Below, piece by piece: positions 1 through 8,851 of a stretch of 41,744 nucleotides of DNA (the first letter of the stretch is position 1; each line of letters opens with the position of its first letter). Source of the DNA: Devosia sp. (GTDB lineage: Bacteria; Pseudomonadota; Alphaproteobacteria; Rhizobiales; Devosiaceae); NCBI GenBank assembly GCA_026126125.1, contig JAHCJW010000012.1, positions 1 through 41,744 of the forward strand, read 5' to 3'. The notes beneath the pieces are model-generated. The model made no database searches and was not told the DNA's origin. It saw only the letters and a program-made list of their open reading frames with translations. A program made the position numbers and the translations under genes.

Positions 1-61
1 CGGTCCGGAAGATGCCATTATGGATGAGGGGCAAGCGTGACAGAAGCGGAAATTGGCAAAA

Positions 62-796
62 CTAGAGTTCCCGCCGGAGCAGATAGATGTCCATGATCCA
101 CCCATGGCGCTGGCGCGCCTCCTGACGGGTGGCAACGATTTGCTGGCCTATATCGCCGAGCCGACCGGCCATGAGGATTTCGTCTGGTGTGCCCAGATAA
201 GCGCCCCAATAGATGGTGAGATCGGGGTCGGCGTCGAGGAATGCCAAACGCCCGTCGAGCATGACCACCGTGTCGGTTTCCACCCCGCCCAGTTTGCGCC
301 CCGTGGTGATGGCGACAGGCGCGCCGATCTGGTTGAGGGCAATGGCGTGGGCGGCCGTCAGCGCCTGGATCGCTGTGATGCCGGGGATCACCTCGACCGC
401 GATATCCGCGCGCGCGCGGACACGCTCCAGGATGCGCAGGGTCGAGTCATAAAGGCTCGGATCGCCCCAGACGAGAAAGGCCCCGGCGCCCCGCTCGGGA
501 ATCTGGGCGATCAGGTCGGCGAAAATATCGGCCAGCGCTGCGTGCCAGTCATCGACGCCCGCGCCATAATCGGGATTGGCGGCGTCGCGCCGGGGCACGC
601 CATAGCTGACGCTGCGGCTATCGGCGCGGGTGACATAGCGGGTAATGATGTCGCGCCGCACATCGGCCAGATCGGCCTTGGCCGCGCCCTTGTCGGGGAT
701 GAACAGCAGATCGGCACGGTTGAGCGCTTTGATGCCGGCCACCGTCAGGTGCTCTGGATTGCCGGTGCCGATGCCGATGACGAGAACGGTTTTCAT
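62..796 (-). CDS. cobF: Precorrin-6A synthase (deacetylating), CobF
   Basis: Predicted cytosolic SAM-dependent methyltransferase of the aerobic cobalamin pathway, which methylates C-1 of precorrin-5 and releases the acetyl group to give precorrin-6A. The 244-residue protein opens with the glycine-rich VIGIGTGNPEHLTV segment typical of tetrapyrrole methylases. A second conserved stretch (FLVWGDPSLYDSTLRI) and VIPGITAIQALTAAHAI follow, in family order and at normal family length. I chose the ATG at 796 because GGAGAGGGA lies just upstream; the frame stays open about 12 codons further without a better ribosome site. It lies downstream of a sugar ABC operon, separated by a terminator-like hairpin, with no other cob gene in view. 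CobF is characteristic of the oxygen-dependent pathway. The family assignment is firm; its regulation is not visible, and I see no cobalamin riboswitch nearby. Confidence 0.93.
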   Translation of the reverse strand: MKTVLVIGIGTGNPEHLTVAGIKALNRADLLFIPDKGAAKADLADVRRDIITRYVTRADSRSVSYGVPRRDAANPDYGAGVDDWHAALADIFADLIAQIPERGAGAFLVWGDPSLYDSTLRILERVRARADIAVEVIPGITAIQALTAAHAIALNQIGAPVAITTGRKLGGVETDTVVMLDGRLAFLDADPDLTIYWGAYLGTPDEILMAGRLGDIGQQIVATRQEARQRHGWIMDIYLLRREL

Positions 797-830
797 TCCC
801 TCTCCATCGCACGGGCGCGCGCAAAAGGTC

Positions 831-853
831 AAAGGGCGCCGCGTGGCGCCCTT
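831..853 (-). terminator. Hairpin terminator after the sugar ABC operon
   Basis: Perfect 9-bp inverted repeat (AAGGGCGCC at 832-840 and GGCGCCCTT at 845-853) with a 4-nt loop, 22 nt past the stop of the substrate-binding protein gene. On the minus strand a moderately T-rich stretch follows. It probably separates the transporter operon from cobF. Confidence 0.7.
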
Positions 854-874
854 CGTCCGTCTTGTGTCGCAGGA

Positions 875-1822
875 TCAGAACGGGCTGTCGGGGAAGTAGA
901 ATTGCGCCGCATTCTCCTTGGTGATCAGCGGCGAGCCCAGGATGTAGCTGCCGGTGACCGGACCGTTGGAAACGAAGTGATTGACTGTCACGTCCATGGC
1001 GGTGGCAATCTGGGCCGGCGGATAGAGCACGTCGACCGGGACCAGCGCATCGCCATCCATCACGCCCTTGATGATCTCCTTCATGCCGGCGCCACCGACC
1101 ACGAACATCTCGCTCTCGCGGCCAGCCTGCTTGATAGCCTCGACCACGCCCAGGGTAATGTCGTCGTCCTGAGCCCAGACGCCATCGATATCGGGGAAGC
1201 GGGCCAGGAAGTCCTGCATCACCTCAAAGCCATCGTCGCGGTTCCAGTTGGCGAACTTGTTGTCCAGAACATTGATCCCCGAGCCTTCGATCGTGGCCAT
1301 GAAGGCGTCGAAACGTTCGGTGTCGAGCACGGTGGGAATGCCGCGCAGGATGACGATGTTGTCGCCATCACCGAGGCGGGTCATCATGTACTCTGCCGAG
1401 TTGACGCCCATTTCGGTGTTGTTGCCCGAGACATAAACGTCCTGGATCGACGGATCGGTGAGGCCGCGGTCGACAACGGTGATGAAGGCACCGGTCTGTT
1501 TGACGGCGCGCACCGGCTCGGTCAGCGGCTCCGATTCGAACGGAAGCACCACGAGGGCGTCGATCTGGTGCACCGATACCAGGTCCTCGAGGTCGCTGGC
1601 CTGGTCGGCCGGGCCGTCGGCGGTGACGATGATGAGGTCGATATTGGGATTGGCGGCTTCGAGGCGCTTTTCCGCTTCGGCCGCGTGCCAGTTCAGCCCG
1701 CCCATGAAGCCGTGCGTTGCGGCGGGGATCGAGACGCCGATCTTGATCTTGTCCTGCGCCACGGCCGTGCCGATCAGGGCGCTGGTGGCCAACAGGCCCA
1801 ATGCGATTGCCTTCAACGACAT
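875..1822 (-). CDS. CUT2 sugar ABC transporter, periplasmic binding protein
   Basis: A 315-residue ribose-type periplasmic binding protein (Peripla_BP_4). Residues 1-22 are a signal peptide ending in TAVAQ. The mature part starts KIKIGVSIPAATHGFMGG, the usual first beta strand and sugar-contacting loop of CUT2 receptors; VVDRGLTDP and GVWAQDDDITLGVVEAIKQAG are the second-lobe landmarks. A strong GGGAGGA ribosome site precedes the ATG. It is the last gene of a minus-strand ATPase-permease-binding protein operon, an order in which the receptor is distal. It should capture a monosaccharide or polyol in the periplasm and deliver it to the permease at 1897-2916. The substrate cannot be read from sequence, and no sugar-catabolic gene adjoins the operon. 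Confidence 0.92.
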   Translation of the reverse strand: MSLKAIALGLLATSALIGTAVAQDKIKIGVSIPAATHGFMGGLNWHAAEAEKRLEAANPNIDLIIVTADGPADQASDLEDLVSVHQIDALVVLPFESEPLTEPVRAVKQTGAFITVVDRGLTDPSIQDVYVSGNNTEMGVNSAEYMMTRLGDGDNIVILRGIPTVLDTERFDAFMATIEGSGINVLDNKFANWNRDDGFEVMQDFLARFPDIDGVWAQDDDITLGVVEAIKQAGRESEMFVVGGAGMKEIIKGVMDGDALVPVDVLYPPAQIATAMDVTVNHFVSNGPVTGSYILGSPLITKENAAQFYFPDSPF

Positions 1823-1896
1823 GTCAGAAATCCTCCCGAAATTGGGTGCCGGAGCACCGATGATCCCGCCCGTTCGGGGCGTGGAATTTGCGAAAA

Positions 1897-2916
1897 CTAT
1901 TCAGCCTTCTTGCGTCGGGCGCTTAGGGAGCCGCGCTGCAGATAGACCGCTGCCACGATGATCACGCCCTGCACCGCCCCGTTGAGGTAGTTGGAGATGA
2001 TCTCGGTGAGATTGAGGATATTGCCGATCGAGGTGAGGATCAGCGCGCCGATCACCGTGCCGCCGATGCGTCCGAACCCGCCCTTGAGCATGGTGCCGCC
2101 GATGATCACCGCCGCGATGGCTTCGAGTTCCCACAAGACGCCGGTGGCCGAAGAGGCCGAGCCCAGGCGCGGCACATAGATGATCGTGGCCAGCGACACG
2201 CAGAGGCCCTGCAGGATATAGGTGGCGGTGCGGACCCGATCGACCTTGATGGCGGAGTAGCGCGCCACCTGCTCGTTCGAGCCGATTGCCATGCAGTAGC
2301 GGCCGAACGCGGTGCGGTTCATCAGCACCCAGCCGATGATGGCGACGGTGATGAACACCCAGACCGGATAGGGGATGCGCAGGAAACTGTCATAATAGAC
2401 CGGGCGGTAGATTTCGCGCGCGCCATTATTCAGCGAGAGTGTCCCGCCATCGGCGAAATAGGTGACCAACGAGCGATAGATGCCCATCGTGCCCAGGGTT
2501 ACGATGAATGCCTCGATCTTGGCTTTTGTGGTGAGAAAGCCATTGATGAAGCCCGCGCCAATGCCCAGGATCAGCGAACAGCCCACGCCCAGAAGCACGG
2601 TCCAGATCGAGGCACCCATCGCTCCAACGGCCCAGTTCATGATGATGATCATGACCCCGGCGATGAAAGCGGCCATGGAGCCCACCGATAGATCGATGCC
2701 GCCGGCGGTGATGACGAAGGTAGCGCCCACCGCGATGATGCCGATAAAGGCCGAGCGGGTCAGGATATTGGTGACATTGCCCTCGTTGAGAAAAGCCGGG
2801 TTGAGACTATAGCCCAGGACTACCAGCAGGATCAGCGCCAGCAGCGGCCCCGCCGTCTTGAGGTCGAGCCGGAAGCCCTTGCCCGGCTTTGCTGCCTCAT
2901 GCGCTGATACGCTCAT
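1897..2916 (-). CDS. CUT2 sugar ABC transporter permease (RbsC-like)
   Basis: A 339-residue inner-membrane permease of the RbsC/BPD_transp_2 family with about eight to ten hydrophobic segments. Landmarks are NVTNILTRSAFIGIIAVGAT near the N terminus, the family hallmark VITAGGIDLSVGSMAAF, the cytoplasmic loop around GSNEQVARYSAIKVDRV that docks the ATPase, and the C-terminal IIGGTMLKGGFGRIGGTVIGA. The ATG at 2916 (MSVSAHEAAKPGKG) is preferred. It overlaps the end of the ATPase gene by 20 nt, which suggests translational coupling, and the longer open frame upstream encodes ATPase sequence out of frame. It would form the membrane channel, probably as a homodimer, since only one permease gene is present. 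Confidence 0.93.
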   Translation of the reverse strand: MSVSAHEAAKPGKGFRLDLKTAGPLLALILLVVLGYSLNPAFLNEGNVTNILTRSAFIGIIAVGATFVITAGGIDLSVGSMAAFIAGVMIIIMNWAVGAMGASIWTVLLGVGCSLILGIGAGFINGFLTTKAKIEAFIVTLGTMGIYRSLVTYFADGGTLSLNNGAREIYRPVYYDSFLRIPYPVWVFITVAIIGWVLMNRTAFGRYCMAIGSNEQVARYSAIKVDRVRTATYILQGLCVSLATIIYVPRLGSASSATGVLWELEAIAAVIIGGTMLKGGFGRIGGTVIGALILTSIGNILNLTEIISNYLNGAVQGVIIVAAVYLQRGSLSARRKKAE

Positions 2917-4438
2917 CGTTCCCACCCTGTTTGATGCCTGCGGCGTACCGCATGATTTCCGCTTCCACGATTTCGGCGCCTTCGAGCTGGCCGGCGAGCC
3001 GCCCATTGCGCATCACCAGAACCTTGTGGCTGAGCCCGATCACTTCCTGCATTTCCGAGGAGATGACGATGATCGCCTTGCCCTCCGCCGCCAGCGCCGC
3101 GATGATGTGATAGATCTGCTGCTTTGTGCCCACGTCGATGCCGCGCGTCGGCTCGTCCATGATGACGATGTCGGGTTCGCTCTCCATGGTCTTGCCCAGC
3201 ATCAGCTTCTGCTGGTTGCCGCCCGAGAGCTTGCCGACCGGCACCGAGGGATCGCGGGCACGAATATCGAAGCGGCGCACGGCCCGCTCCAGCGCCTGTT
3301 CTTCGCTTTTGCCATCGAGAAAGCCGCGACGCAGATGCTTTCTGAGCGTCATCAGCGTCAGATTGGGTTGCAGCCCCACATTGAGCAGCAGGCCACGCCC
3401 CTTGCGGTCCTTGGTCATATAGGCAAGACCGGCCGCGACCGATTGCGACACGTCGGTGAATTCGACCGCATTGCCGCGCAACGTGATGCTGCCGCCGCTC
3501 TTGCGGGTCAGCCCGACAATGGCTTCGGCCACCGCCGTGCGGCCAGAGCCGATCAAGCCGGCAAAACCGAGAATTTCGCCGCGTCTGAGGTCGAAGGAAA
3601 TCCCCGAAATACCCGGCGCCGCCAGATCGCGCACCGAGAGCATGATTTCGGCGTCCACATCGGGCTCGTGCTTGGGCGGATACAGATTGGACAATTCTCG
3701 GCCCACCATCATCTGGGCAATGGAGTCGGGGGTAAGATTTTCGGTGCCGAGCGTGGCGATCAACTGCCCGTCGCGCAGCACCGTCACCCGATCGGCGAGC
3801 TCCATGATCTCGTCGAGCTTGTGGGAGATGAAGACGATGGCGACGCCTTGGGCGGTCAGCCGCTTGATCTGCTCGAAAAACGTCGTGGTTTCGGCCACAG
3901 ACAGCACGGCCGTCGGCTCGTCCATGATGATGACCTTGGCGTCCTGGCTGATCGCCTTGGCGATCTCGACCATCTGCTTGTCGGCCACCGACAGGGTGTT
4001 GATGCGCGCTTCGGGATCGATGCGCACATGCAGCGTGTCGAGAATGGCGCGGGCCTGGTCGCGCATCTCGCCGAGCCTGAGGAAAAAGCCCGATTTGAGT
4101 TCGCGGCCGAGAAAGATGGAATCGGCCACCGTCAGGTGTTCGGCCAGCAGCAATTCCTGGTGGATGACGACGATGCCGAGCGCCGCCGCTTCGCCATTGG
4201 GCGGCAAAACCACGGTTTTGTCCTGATAGGTGATGGTTCCGGAGGTCGGCTGCTCGAGCCCCGAGAGAATTTTGATCAGCGTCGACTTGCCCGCGCCGTT
4301 CTCGCCGATGATGGCGTGCACTTCGCCGGGACGAATGTCGAAATCGATGCTGAACAGCACCGGGATATCGCCGAACGATTTGGAGATGCGATGCGCCGAC
4401 AGGATCGGCGGCACGGCCAGATCAGCCCTCTCGGACAT
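2897..4438 (-). CDS. CUT2 sugar ABC transporter ATPase (RbsA/MglA-like, two domains)
   Basis: A 513-residue protein with two fused nucleotide-binding domains. Domain 1 has a canonical Walker A, GENGAGKST (residues 45-53), a divergent signature LSVADKQ and Walker B VIIMDEPTAVLS. Domain 2 has the degenerate P-loop GLIGSGRT, the signature LSGGNQQK and Walker B IVIMDEPTRGID. This asymmetric arrangement is normal for CUT2 importers. The ATG at 4438 is supported by GGGAGGA 7 nt upstream; 26 more codons are open upstream but would run into the operator region. First gene of the operon, divergent from the LacI-type gene at 4646. It energises uptake of an unidentified sugar. Confidence 0.93.
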   Translation of the reverse strand: MSERADLAVPPILSAHRISKSFGDIPVLFSIDFDIRPGEVHAIIGENGAGKSTLIKILSGLEQPTSGTITYQDKTVVLPPNGEAAALGIVVIHQELLLAEHLTVADSIFLGRELKSGFFLRLGEMRDQARAILDTLHVRIDPEARINTLSVADKQMVEIAKAISQDAKVIIMDEPTAVLSVAETTTFFEQIKRLTAQGVAIVFISHKLDEIMELADRVTVLRDGQLIATLGTENLTPDSIAQMMVGRELSNLYPPKHEPDVDAEIMLSVRDLAAPGISGISFDLRRGEILGFAGLIGSGRTAVAEAIVGLTRKSGGSITLRGNAVEFTDVSQSVAAGLAYMTKDRKGRGLLLNVGLQPNLTLMTLRKHLRRGFLDGKSEEQALERAVRRFDIRARDPSVPVGKLSGGNQQKLMLGKTMESEPDIVIMDEPTRGIDVGTKQQIYHIIAALAAEGKAIIVISSEMQEVIGLSHKVLVMRNGRLAGQLEGAEIVEAEIMRYAAGIKQGGNDERISA

Positions 4439-4498
4439 GACGCATCCTCCCTTGAAGGCTCGGCGAACTTGATGCCCGCTCATTGCCTCTCCTGCCGA

Positions 4499-4533
4499 TG
4501 TAAAGGTTTTCATCATTTGTGTAAAGGTTTACA
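4499..4533. promoter_or_regulatory. Two tandem LacI-family operator-like palindromes
   Basis: TGTAAAGGTTTACA (4520-4533) has perfect 6-bp arms TGTAAA/TTTACA. A second copy, TGTAAAGGTTTTCA (4499-4512), differs at one position and lies exactly 21 bp away, about two helical turns on the same DNA face. Both sit between the ABC ATPase start (4438) and the LacI-family start (4646). LacI-family operators are commonly palindromes of this size, so these are the likely binding sites of the adjacent regulator. Confidence 0.72.
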
Positions 4534-4645
4534 GTGCGGCAAAACTCTATAAGCCTTGGAAGATGCCATGGCGCGTGCCGTGGCATCTGCTAAAGGCAGG
4601 GGCGCGCGCCGCTGATGCGGCTGGGCGCGAGGGGCGGAGCGCCGA

Positions 4646-5671
4646 GTGCAGCACCAGAAACTGGCCACGATCGAGGATGTCGCCGCTTTGGCTGGCGTTT
4701 CCATTGCCACGGTCAGCCGAGCCATCAACGAACCGACGAAAGTGGCCGACGCCACCCGCCGCCGCGTGACCGAGGCTATCGCCCGCACCGGTTACACCAC
4801 AAACGCCATGGCGCGCTCGCTGCGGATGCGGCGCTCCAATATGATCCTGATCCTGGCGCCCGATGTCGGCGACCCGAATTTTTCCAATATCCTGGTGGGG
4901 CTGGAGACGGAGGCCAGCAAGCGCGGCTATGGCGTGCTGATCGGCAATACCCAGAACGACCCCAGCCGCGAAACCGATTATCTGCGCTTCATCAGTTCCA
5001 ATCAGGCCGATGGGCTGATTTTGTTCACCGGCCATCTGCCCTATGGTTATGGCCAGGACGGCAGCGAGACGCGCTTGCCGCCGATAGTGGCGGTGAACGA
5101 GCCGGTTTCGGCCGCCAATGTGCCTTTTGTCGGCGTCGACAATTTCGAAGGCGCCCGCATCGCCACCGAGCATCTGCTTTCTCAGGGGCATCGCCGGGTG
5201 GCCTTCATCGGCCATGCGCCCGGCCGAGAAATCAACCGGTTGCGGGAGGAAGGGTATCGCACGGCGCTTGCCGGCGCTGGTCTTCCCCTCGATCCCCGCC
5301 TGATCATCGACGGGGACGGCACCATCGAAAGCGGCAGGGCGGCAGCCGAACTGATGTTCGTGCGCGATGCCTTGCCCACGGCGTTTTTCTGCGTCAATGA
5401 CGCGACCGCGCTCGGGGTGATCATCGCCCTCAATGCCCGGCGCTACGATCTGCCGCGACAGTTTTCGGTGATGGGCTTCGACGATATTTCCTTTGCCAGC
5501 TTCGTGTCGCCCTCACTGACGACGATGAAGCAGCCCCGCCATCGTATCGGCGAGGCGGCGATGGAACTGCTGCTCGAAATGCTGGCTGGCGAACCGCCGC
5601 GCGAACGGCAGGTTCTGCTGCGGGCCGAGCTGATCGTGCGCAATTCGGTGGCCCGGGCAAGCGGCCTGTAG
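4646..5671 (+). CDS. LacI-family sugar-responsive transcriptional regulator
   Basis: A 341-residue regulator. Residues about 6-55 are the LacI helix-turn-helix plus hinge (ATIEDVAALAGVSIATVSRAI ... VTEAIARTGYTTNAMAR), followed by the hinge-helix part and a periplasmic-binding-protein-like sensor domain (ILILAPDVGDPNFSNI, FVGVDNFEGARIATEHL, FFCVNDATALGVIIAL, VMGFDDISFASFVSPSLTT). Translation appears to start at a GTG at 4646 with GGAG about 6 nt upstream. It is divergent from the CUT2 transporter operon, with two operator-like palindromes between, so it most likely represses transporter and itself until the imported sugar binds. The effector is unknown. It ends 23 nt before the convergent FNR-type gene. 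Confidence 0.93.
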   Translation: MQHQKLATIEDVAALAGVSIATVSRAINEPTKVADATRRRVTEAIARTGYTTNAMARSLRMRRSNMILILAPDVGDPNFSNILVGLETEASKRGYGVLIGNTQNDPSRETDYLRFISSNQADGLILFTGHLPYGYGQDGSETRLPPIVAVNEPVSAANVPFVGVDNFEGARIATEHLLSQGHRRVAFIGHAPGREINRLREEGYRTALAGAGLPLDPRLIIDGDGTIESGRAAAELMFVRDALPTAFFCVNDATALGVIIALNARRYDLPRQFSVMGFDDISFASFVSPSLTTMKQPRHRIGEAAMELLLEMLAGEPPRERQVLLRAELIVRNSVARASGL

Positions 5672-5694
5672 GCGCAAGAGGATATTTCGACGCT

Positions 5695-6417
5695 TCAGCC
5701 GCACCGCAGACGCAATTGCGCCAGATCGGGAACGGTCACATGGCGATAATTGACGATCTCGATGATCTTCTCCGCCTTGAGCTTGCTCATCTGTCGGCTG
5801 ACGGTCTCGATGGTCAGGCCGAGAAAATCGGCAATATCAGCCCGGCTGAGCGGCAGGTCGAACGTGGTCGAAGCCTCGCCCTCCTCGGGATTGATATGAG
5901 TGGCGATCAGATAAAGGAAGCTCGCGACCTTCTCCGCCGCCGTCTTGCGCCCCAGCGTTACCATCCAGTCGCGCGCCTCATCGAGTTCGCGCAGCGCCTG
6001 CAGCATGATGCGGTGCTCGAGCGGCGCGCTCTGTTTGATGAGGTTTTCGAGGGCGGATTTGGGGATCATGCACAGATCGACGTCGGAGGCGCTTTCGGCG
6101 CTGACCCGGCTCTCTCCGGCAAAGGGCCGGCCGAGAAGATCAGGCGCGAATTGCAGCCCGACGACCTGCTGGCGGCCATCCTCGAGCACTTTGGTGAGCT
6201 TGATGACGCCCCGCAGCACATTGGCATAGGCGGCGATCGGCATGGCGTCGGCCATCAATTCCTGCCCCGCATCGCGCCGCACGCGCCGGGTGTGCTTGGA
6301 GAGCCTTAGCAGTTGCTCAGACGTCAGCGCCCCGCAAACGCCCTGGTGGCGTGCCTCGCAATTCTGGCACAGAATCGGCAGGTCGGAATTGTGGATGTCC
6401 TTGCGCACGGTTTGCAT
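5695..6417 (-). CDS. fnrL: FNR-type oxygen-sensing regulator (FnrN/FnrL-like)
   Basis: A 240-residue Crp/Fnr-family protein. The N terminus carries C17-X2-C20-X7-C28 and a central cysteine at 116 (VDLCMIP), the cysteine set that binds the oxygen-labile [4Fe-4S] cluster in the FnrN/FnrL branch. A cyclic-nucleotide-binding-like barrel and a dimer helix follow. The C-terminal helix-turn-helix contains ETVSRQM, with the Glu, Ser and Arg of the E-x-x-S-R recognition motif that reads TTGAT-N4-ATCAA. I chose the ATG at 6417 (AGGAG 7-8 nt upstream) over a GTG eight codons earlier. It is back to back with copA. A matching FNR box lies in the cyd divergon at 13356. Expected role: activation of low-oxygen respiration. 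The choice between the symbols fnrL and fnrN is arbitrary. Confidence 0.9.
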   Translation of the reverse strand: MQTVRKDIHNSDLPILCQNCEARHQGVCGALTSEQLLRLSKHTRRVRRDAGQELMADAMPIAAYANVLRGVIKLTKVLEDGRQQVVGLQFAPDLLGRPFAGESRVSAESASDVDLCMIPKSALENLIKQSAPLEHRIMLQALRELDEARDWMVTLGRKTAAEKVASFLYLIATHINPEEGEASTTFDLPLSRADIADFLGLTIETVSRQMSKLKAEKIIEIVNYRHVTVPDLAQLRLRCG

Positions 6418-6530
6418 GGCGTAACTCCTGGCTCCCTCCACTTAGTTGCACGCGCCCCTCGATATAACACGCCGCGATGTCGCTGCGCCAACTCGCCGCA
6501 TGCTGCTTTTAACCATTCTTTTCTCACCTC

Positions 6531-6561
6531 TTGACCTTGCCATGATGGGAAGGTCTATAGA
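6531..6561 (+). promoter_or_regulatory. CueR-type copper-responsive promoter of copA
   Basis: TTGACC (-35, 6531-6536) and TATAGA (-10, 6556-6561) are separated by 19 bp, the over-long spacer diagnostic of MerR-family promoters. An inverted repeat ACCTTGCC-N5-GGGAAGGT (6534-6554, 7 of 8 positions paired) fills the spacer and closely matches the CueR operator ACCTTCC-N7-GGAAGGT. Transcription would begin about 15 nt before the copA start at 6584. Confidence 0.88.
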
Positions 6562-6583
6562 AGGGCGGACGAGGTATTTCACC

Positions 6584-8851
6584 ATGAACAAACATGTCCA
6601 ACATTCTTCCCCCGCCCAGCCGATAACGCTCGACATCGAAGGCATGACCTGCGCCTCCTGCGTTTTGCGGGTGGAAAAGGCGCTGCTCAAGGTTCCCGGC
6701 GTCGAAGCGGCGTCGGTGAACCTGGCGACAGAGCGGGCGACGATCGATGTCGGCACCGCCGTCGTCGGCGATCTGCTCAAGGCGGTCGAAAAAGTCGGCT
6801 ACAAGGGGGCCTTGCGCCAACCTGACGCGCCGGCTCAGGACCATGCGCATCATCATCAAGAAGATGCGGCCCGATTGCGACGCGACGTCATTTTCGCCGC
6901 CATTCTCACCCTGCCGCTCTTTGTGCTGGAAATGGGCGGGCATCTTTACGAGCCTTTCCACCACTGGCTGATGGGCGTCGTGCCGACGCAATGGCTCTAT
7001 GTCTTCTATTTCGTGCTGGCGACCACCGTGCTCTTCGTGCCGGGGTTCCGCTTTTTCCGCATCGGCATCCCGGCGCTGCTGCGCGGGGCGCCGGAGATGA
7101 ATTCTCTGGTGGCCATCGGCGCCGGCGCCGCGTGGCTGTTTTCCACCGTCGTCACCTTCGCCCCCCAACTGGTGCCGGCCGAGACACGCTATGTCTATTT
7201 CGAAGCCTCCGCCGTCATCGTCACGCTGATCCTGCTCGGCCGCCTGCTCGAAGCCCTGGCCAAGGGCCGCACTGGCGAAGCCATCCAGCGTCTCGTGCGC
7301 GAACAGGCTCGTTTCGCCCGCGTCGAACGGAACGGCGAAACCATCGAACTGGCCGCTGAGGACGTCAGGGTAAACGACATCCTCGTCGTGCGGCCTGGAG
7401 AAAAAATCGCCGTCGATGGCGAGTTGGTCGATGGCACCAGCCATGTCGATGAATCGATGATTTCCGGCGAACCCTTGCCCGTCTCCAAGAAAGAGGGCGA
7501 TAGCGTCATTGGCGGCACGCTCAACACCTCCGGCAGTTTCCGCTTCCGCGCCACCAAGGTCGGCGGCGACACCATGCTGGCCCAGATCATTCGCATGGTT
7601 GAGGAAGCCCAGGCCGGCAAATTGCCGATCCAGAAGGTTGTCGACCGCATCACTGCCTGGTTCGTGCCGGTCGTGATGGCGATGGCTGTCGTCACCTTCA
7701 TCGTCTGGACCATCTGGGGTCCCGATCCGGCCATGACCTTCGGTTTCGTCAATGCAGTGGCGGTGCTGATCATTGCCTGCCCCTGCGCCATGGGCCTGGC
7801 CACCCCCACCTCGATCATGGTCGGCACCGGTCGGGCGGCCGAACTGGGCGTGCTCTTTCGCAAGAGTGAGGCCTTGCAGCGCCTGCGCGACGCGGACGTG
7901 GTGGCTTTCGACAAGACCGGCACCCTGACCGAGGGCAAGCCGGTGCTCACCGACCTCATCCTCGCTGCCGGTTTCACCCATGACGATGTGTTGGCGGTCG
8001 TCGCTGCCGCGGAAAGCCGTTCGGAGCATCCGATCGCCCTCGCCATTGTCGCGGCGGCAGCGCAGGCCGGCCTTGTGCTGCCGGCCGTCGAGAACTTCGA
8101 TTCCGATCCGGGCCATGGCGTCGTCGCCACCATTGGCGGGAACAAGGTCGAAGTGGGGTCTTCCCGCATGCTCGAGCATCTTGATCAGTCCGAATTCACC
8201 TTAACGCTTGAGCGGCTGGCCGATGAGGGCAAGACGCCGGTTTTCGCGGCCATCGATGGTCGCATCGCTGCGGCCATCGTGGTGGCCGACGTGCTCAAGC
8301 CCACCAGCAAGGCCGTCATCGAGCGCCTGCACGCCATGGGCCTCAAAACGGCGATGATTTCGGGTGACAACCGGCGCACCGCCGCCGCCATTGCCCGCCA
8401 GCTCGGCATCGACGAGGTCCAGGCCGAGGTGTTGCCGGCCGACAAGGTCGCGGCGATCAAGGCGTTGCGCCAGGGCAATCGGGTGGTCGCCTATGTGGGC
8501 GACGGCATAAACGACGCGCCGGCTTTGGCCGAAGCCGATATCGGCATCGCCGTGGGCAACGGCACCGACGCGGCGATCGAAAGCGCCGATGTCGTGCTGC
8601 TGGGCGGTGATCTCAAAGGCGTGCTCAACGCGCTCGCCATCAGCCGCGCCACTCTGCGCAATATCTGGGAAAACCTGTTCTGGGCCTTTGGCTACAACAC
8701 GGTGCTGATCCCGGTCGCGGCGGGAGTGCTCTATCCGGCCTTCGGCATCCTGCTTTCGCCTATGCTCGGCGCCGGCGCCATGGCGTTATCCTCGATCTTC
8801 GTGGTGGGCAATGCGCAGCGTCTGCGCGCCGTGAAGGGAGCCACCCTATGA
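6584..8851 (+). CDS. copA: Copper-exporting P1B-type ATPase CopA
   Basis: A 755-residue inner-membrane Cu(I) exporter. One N-terminal heavy-metal-binding domain carries GMTCASC (Cys23, Cys26). A His-rich linker ([10 protein letters not shown]) precedes the membrane part. Diagnostic motifs follow in order: TGE-type actuator motif (ISGEP), the ion-channel CPC (Cys399-Pro-Cys401), the phosphorylation motif DKTGT (Asp443), SEHP in the nucleotide domain and GDGINDAP (639-646); the C-terminal membrane helices end [16 protein letters not shown]. Upstream in-frame codons lie in the promoter, so the start is the ATG at 6584 with GAGG ahead. It overlaps cueR by 4 nt. It pumps excess cytoplasmic copper to the periplasm and is induced by CueR. 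Confidence 0.97.
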   Translation: MNKHVQHSSPAQPITLDIEGMTCASCVLRVEKALLKVPGVEAASVNLATERATIDVGTAVVGDLLKAVEKVGYKGALRQPDAPAQDHAHHHQEDAARLRRDVIFAAILTLPLFVLEMGGHLYEPFHHWLMGVVPTQWLYVFYFVLATTVLFVPGFRFFRIGIPALLRGAPEMNSLVAIGAGAAWLFSTVVTFAPQLVPAETRYVYFEASAVIVTLILLGRLLEALAKGRTGEAIQRLVREQARFARVERNGETIELAAEDVRVNDILVVRPGEKIAVDGELVDGTSHVDESMISGEPLPVSKKEGDSVIGGTLNTSGSFRFRATKVGGDTMLAQIIRMVEEAQAGKLPIQKVVDRITAWFVPVVMAMAVVTFIVWTIWGPDPAMTFGFVNAVAVLIIACPCAMGLATPTSIMVGTGRAAELGVLFRKSEALQRLRDADVVAFDKTGTLTEGKPVLTDLILAAGFTHDDVLAVVAAAESRSEHPIALAIVAAAAQAGLVLPAVENFDSDPGHGVVATIGGNKVEVGSSRMLEHLDQSEFTLTLERLADEGKTPVFAAIDGRIAAAIVVADVLKPTSKAVIERLHAMGLKTAMISGDNRRTAAAIARQLGIDEVQAEVLPADKVAAIKALRQGNRVVAYVGDGINDAPALAEADIGIAVGNGTDAAIESADVVLLGGDLKGVLNALAISRATLRNIWENLFWAFGYNTVLIPVAAGVLYPAFGILLSPMLGAGAMALSSIFVVGNAQRLRAVKGATL

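Noticed and set aside
2..40. Thirteen open codons ending in TGA (GPEDAIMDEGQA) that could be the 3' end of a plus-strand gene entering from the left.
   Set aside because: Too short to support: no family can be recognised and the chance of such an open run is high.
797..874. Possible cobalamin riboswitch near cobF.
   Set aside because: No B12-box-like sequence is visible; the region is a simple terminator hairpin and a ribosome site.
53..1945. Very long open frame antisense to cobF and the binding-protein gene.
   Set aside because: It is a GC-rich mirror of two well-supported minus-strand genes; its translation is rich in Asp, Gly, His and Arg with no domain. The same applies to long antisense frames at 2858-4552, 6524-8179, 22231-24141 and 25139-27553.
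6418..6530. Autoregulatory FNR box between the FNR-type gene and copA.
   Set aside because: No TTGAT-N4-ATCAA-like sequence is present in this interval.
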